This document shows positions 61,284 to 64,000 of a stretch of DNA of 64,000 nucleotides, piece after piece. Origin of the DNA: Ottowia testudinis. Its GTDB lineage: Bacteria > Pseudomonadota > Gammaproteobacteria > Burkholderiales > Burkholderiaceae_C. The position numbers and the translations under genes were made by a program. The stretch spans positions 992,001 to 1,056,000 of the forward strand of contig NZ_CP071796.1 in assembly GCF_017498525.1 (NCBI RefSeq), given 5' to 3'. The notes beneath the pieces were generated by a model, which had not been told where the DNA came from, did no database searches, and saw only the letters and a program-made list of their open reading frames with translations. Positions within the stretch are counted from its first letter, which is position 1, and every line of letters starts with the position of its first letter.

Positions 61284-62354
61284 TCAGTTGTCAAGGGCCA
61301 ATTCGGTGACCGCAATGGGCTCCAATGACGAGTTTGCGTGCCCTTGTGACCACGCGATGGCGGCTTTGAGGCGCTCGATCGCCTCCTTGCTTTCGGGCAG
61401 GTCGTCCCCGTAGGCGTGGAACTCGTGGGTCATGTGCGGCCACACATCCAGCACGACCGCTGCGCCTTGTTGGCGCAGTTCCCTGGCAAAGTCCCGAATC
61501 ATGTCCACCAGAATTTCCTTGCCCCCGGCCTGCAGATAAATGGGCGCCGCGCCACGATAGTCCTGATAAATGGGAGAGATCTCGCGGTCGGAGAAAGCGG
61601 TGCCGGCCTTCAGCCATTCTGAAAACTTCACCGTCTGGTAGCCCTGCACTAGGTCGTACACGTCGTTGCCAAACTGGCTCGCGCCGCGCAAGCCCGTGTC
61701 GGTCCAGGGGCTGAGGCCAATGCCCAAGGCAGGCTGCGGCAAGCCTGCATCGCGCAGCTTGGCGATGGTCATCAAGCCCAGGTGGCCGCCCGCGGAGTCG
61801 CCGCAGATGACGATTCTGGAGGGCGGTATTCCCTTGCTCAGCAGGTAACGGTAGGCGGTGACGGCGTCCTCCAGCTGCGCGGGATGGGGGTACTCCGGCG
61901 TCAGGCGGTAGTCCGGTGCAAACAGCGGCATTTGCAATGCTTGCGCCAGCATGCTCATGAAATGGCGGCTCACCGAGGCATAAAAGGCGTATCCGCCGCC
62001 ATGCAAGTACAGCAGCGTGGGCGTGCCGTCACCCGCCGGTTGGCCGTGGGGCAAGAACCAGTGGCCCCGGGGTTCGTCAGCGCCGCTTGGACAAACCTCA
62101 ATCTCGAACTTGTCGCGCAAGACGGTATACAGGCTGTCGAAATAGGCGCGTGCTTCTTCCATGCTCTCCAGCGCGAAGGCATGGTTGAACTGCTGGCGGT
62201 AGAACAAGGTGCCGATCTCAAAAGACGCGCTCCAGGCCGGCACCAGCGGCTTGCCTCGTGCTCGCCGCCAGAGCACATCCGCGCTGGTTTTCAGCAGCAC
62301 CCAGGTGCTGCGTGCTTTATGCGAGAGGCGGCCTTGCCAAACGATTTTTGCCAT
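61284..62354 (-). CDS. Alpha/beta hydrolase of the hormone-sensitive lipase family
   Basis: Carboxylesterase of 356 residues with the oxyanion motif HGGG (118-121) and nucleophile GDSAGG (185-190, Ser187). The HSL-type DYRLTPEYPHPAQLEDAV segment follows. The Asp and His of the triad are in YLQAGGKEILVDMIRDF and WPHMTHEFHAYGD. No signal peptide. It is divergent from the AraC-type gene at 62432 with 77 bases between them, so control by that regulator is likely. Confidence 0.9.
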   Translation of the reverse strand: MAKIVWQGRLSHKARSTWVLLKTSADVLWRRARGKPLVPAWSASFEIGTLFYRQQFNHAFALESMEEARAYFDSLYTVLRDKFEIEVCPSGADEPRGHWFLPHGQPAGDGTPTLLYLHGGGYAFYASVSRHFMSMLAQALQMPLFAPDYRLTPEYPHPAQLEDAVTAYRYLLSKGIPPSRIVICGDSAGGHLGLMTIAKLRDAGLPQPALGIGLSPWTDTGLRGASQFGNDVYDLVQGYQTVKFSEWLKAGTAFSDREISPIYQDYRGAAPIYLQAGGKEILVDMIRDFARELRQQGAAVVLDVWPHMTHEFHAYGDDLPESKEAIERLKAAIAWSQGHANSSLEPIAVTELALDN

Positions 62355-62431
62355 GATGACCTCTGGGTTGTTGCATCATGGAAATTCTTGGCGATGCCCG
62401 CTCGGGCGTATAGAACGGAAACGACAGCACC

Positions 62432-63301
62432 ATGAGCCGCACCGAGCACGCACGCCTGCACTTTCCGGACGCCATGCTGGGCGCCGGCATCGTGATGGCG
62501 GTGGAGCGCGACACACGGGGCGTGGCGCTGCGCGCAGCCGATCGCTTCAATTACTACCCGGCGTCGCCATTTCCCGTCGTTTCCTGGATCTTTGAGGGCG
62601 AGCTGCGGATGGTGGTGGATCCCCATGGAGCCTCTGCGCCTGCTTTGGGCCCAGCCCTGCCACGCGTCACGTTTTCGGGGCCGCACCGCTTACCGGCGGC
62701 CAGCTGGTCACCCGGCCCGGTGCATGCGCTGTCGGTGAGTTTTTTTCCTGAGTTTCTCGGCAAGCTGTGGGGCTTGCGTCACACCGCTTTTTTAAATCAG
62801 ACCCTGGCCCTGGCCGCCGTGGCGCCGCCCGCGGTGGACGACGCTTGTCAGCGGATGCTGAACAATGCGGGCGCGCAAGCGTTCCAGCAGCTGCAAGAGC
62901 TGCTGCTGCAAGCGCGCGCTGAAATGGGCCACGCTGAGTTCAACGGCCCTTCGGTCATGGCATGGCTCAAGAGTCTGGCTGTGCGTGCCGCCTTGAGCCA
63001 GCCCGGCGCCGGCATGCGGCAGGTGCAGCGCGCCATGAAGAACTGGACCGGCCAAAGCCATCGTGAGCTGAAGCTCTACGCCCGAACGGAAGAGGTGCTG
63101 GCACGCATTGCCCAATGGCCCCCGGACGCGAGGCCCGCATGGGCCGGCCTGGCGTCGGAGACGGGGTTCTCTGATCAGTCCCACCTGGTCCGGGAGGTGC
63201 GCAGAATCACCGGCGTGGCGCCCAACCGCCTCTACCAGATGATGCGGGAAGACGAGGCGTTCTGGCTTTATCGCCTGCTGCGAAACCACCACCGGGCTTG
63301 A
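62432..63301 (+). CDS. AraC-family transcriptional regulator
   Basis: 289 residues. The C-terminal DNA-binding region has the second AraC helix-turn-helix in WAGLASETGFSDQSHLVREV followed by RRITGVAPNRLYQMM. The N-terminal 180 residues are an effector-binding domain without a recognised ligand (FNYYPASPFPVVSWIFEGEL, AASWSPGPVHALSVSFFPEF). It probably regulates the adjacent divergent esterase. Confidence 0.85.
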   Translation: MSRTEHARLHFPDAMLGAGIVMAVERDTRGVALRAADRFNYYPASPFPVVSWIFEGELRMVVDPHGASAPALGPALPRVTFSGPHRLPAASWSPGPVHALSVSFFPEFLGKLWGLRHTAFLNQTLALAAVAPPAVDDACQRMLNNAGAQAFQQLQELLLQARAEMGHAEFNGPSVMAWLKSLAVRAALSQPGAGMRQVQRAMKNWTGQSHRELKLYARTEEVLARIAQWPPDARPAWAGLASETGFSDQSHLVREVRRITGVAPNRLYQMMREDEAFWLYRLLRNHHRA

Positions 63302-63329
63302 TATCGGCCGGCGCTGGCGCACGTTGCTC

Positions 63330-64000
63330 CTACGCCGGCGGCGCCCGCAAGCGTTCGTACAAGGTGGCCCGCGAAATGCCCAACAGCCGCGCGGCGGCGA
63401 GTTTGTTGCCCGCCGTGGCTTTCAGCGCCGCGTCGATGGCGCGCTGTTCCAACTCAGCCACCTGCTCGTGCAACGGCCGCAGCAGCGCGCTGGCGTCGGG
63501 CGCGGGTGCGGGCGGCGGCAGCGCGGGGGCTACCTGCGCCACGCCTGACTGGCGCAGCACGGCCTCCATTTGCGCCGCGTCCAGCCGGTCGGCATCGCTG
63601 CGCAGTGCGGCTTGCTCCAGCACGTTGCGCAGCTCGCGGATGTTGCCGCGCCAGGCTTGCGCTGCCAGCAGCGCAAGCGCGCCCTCGGTCAGCTCGGGCG
63701 GCGGCGTGCCGCGCTGGGCCATGTCTTCACCCAGCACCTCGATCAGCGCCGGGATGTCGCTGCGCCGCTCGCGCAGCGGCGGCACGCGGATAGGCAGCAC
63801 GTTCAGGCGGTAATACAGGTCTTCGCGAAAGCGCCCCTCGTGCACCAGCGCGGCCAGATCGCGGCTGGTGGCGGCCACGATGCGGGCGTCAAACGGCAGC
63901 AGGCGGTTGCTGCCCAGCGGTTCGATCTCGCCCTCCTGCAACGCGCGCAGCAGCTTGGCCTGCACGCCGAGCGGCATGTCGCCGATCTCGTCCAGAAACA
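63330..64000 (-). CDS. Sigma-54-dependent activator, C-terminal part (5' end outside window)
   Basis: The open frame enters from the right edge. Visible are the Walker B region FLDEIGDMPLGVQAKLLRAL, the sensor region RIVAATSRDLAALV, REDLYYRLNVLPI, RERRSDIPALIE and WRGNIRELRNVLEQA. A Fis-type helix-turn-helix follows at the end (GNKLAAARLLGISRATLYERL). These fix it as a bacterial enhancer-binding protein that opens sigma-54 promoters. Sensor domain and target are not visible. It is convergent with the AraC-type gene, 28 bases away. Confidence 0.93.
   Translation of the reverse strand, partial: FLDEIGDMPLGVQAKLLRALQEGEIEPLGSNRLLPFDARIVAATSRDLAALVHEGRFREDLYYRLNVLPIRVPPLRERRSDIPALIEVLGEDMAQRGTPPPELTEGALALLAAQAWRGNIRELRNVLEQAALRSDADRLDAAQMEAVLRQSGVAQVAPALPPPAPAPDASALLRPLHEQVAELEQRAIDAALKATAGNKLAAARLLGISRATLYERLRAPPA

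Overview
The window is a GC-rich chromosomal segment of a Gram-negative betaproteobacterium, most likely family Comamonadaceae (Burkholderiales). The clues are two Omp32-type porins, a Coq7 ubiquinone hydroxylase, HrcA/CIRCE control of groESL, a complete Sox thiosulfate oxidation cluster and several dispersed repeat families. This placement is inference from gene content and protein style; no search was run.

Layout. 1-14269: sulfur oxidation. A flavocytochrome c sulfide dehydrogenase flavoprotein (cut by the window edge) and a dihaem cytochrome, a small MliC-like protein, a YeeE/YedE sulfur transporter, a SoxH-like metallo-hydrolase with a SoxW-like thioredoxin, a monohaem cytochrome, an unexpected GT39-type glycosyltransferase, then soxC-D-Y-Z-A-X-B. 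Together these encode the full SoxAX/YZ/B/CD multienzyme system, so complete oxidation of thiosulfate to sulfate is predicted. 14510-17359: a small chromosomal integron with intI on the minus strand, an attI-like site, a first cassette without a convincing gene, and a second cassette with a 111-residue zinc-ribbon-like protein. The attC of cassette 2 is split by an IS5-family (IS427-like) element. 17714-29093: type II secretion genes gspC(+) and gspG-H-I-J-K-L-M-N-D-E (-), with gspF missing and the integron in the place where it is expected. The junctions carry tandem and dispersed repeats, one of which overlaps the gspJ start.

29208-36268: ilvA, a candidate small RNA, an OsmC-family gene, an IS30-family element with a frameshifted transposase, coq7 and two tandem porins. 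36413-42334: a dipeptide/oligopeptide ABC transporter in the order permease, binding protein, permease, ATPase, ATPase. 42616-45179: transaldolase and glucose-6-phosphate isomerase. 45499-50380: accessory stretch with an orphan secreted protein ended at its stop codon by a decayed IS copy, an L,D-transpeptidase, an orphan 409-residue protein between two direct repeats, and a pseudogene of a toxin-like glycine-zipper protein. 50538-54716: groEL-groES with a sigma-32-like promoter and CIRCE operator, a HAD phosphatase and ferrochelatase. 54843-61083: livK-G-F-H-M plus an alpha/beta hydrolase, with one long inverted repeat in each of the four liv junctions. 61284-64000: a divergent esterase/AraC pair and the end of a sigma-54 activator.

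The strongest candidates for something undescribed are the integron with its empty-looking first cassette, the small RNA between ilvA and osmC, the repeat family of about 21 copies that has entered coding sequences, and the four-for-four inverted repeats of the liv operon.
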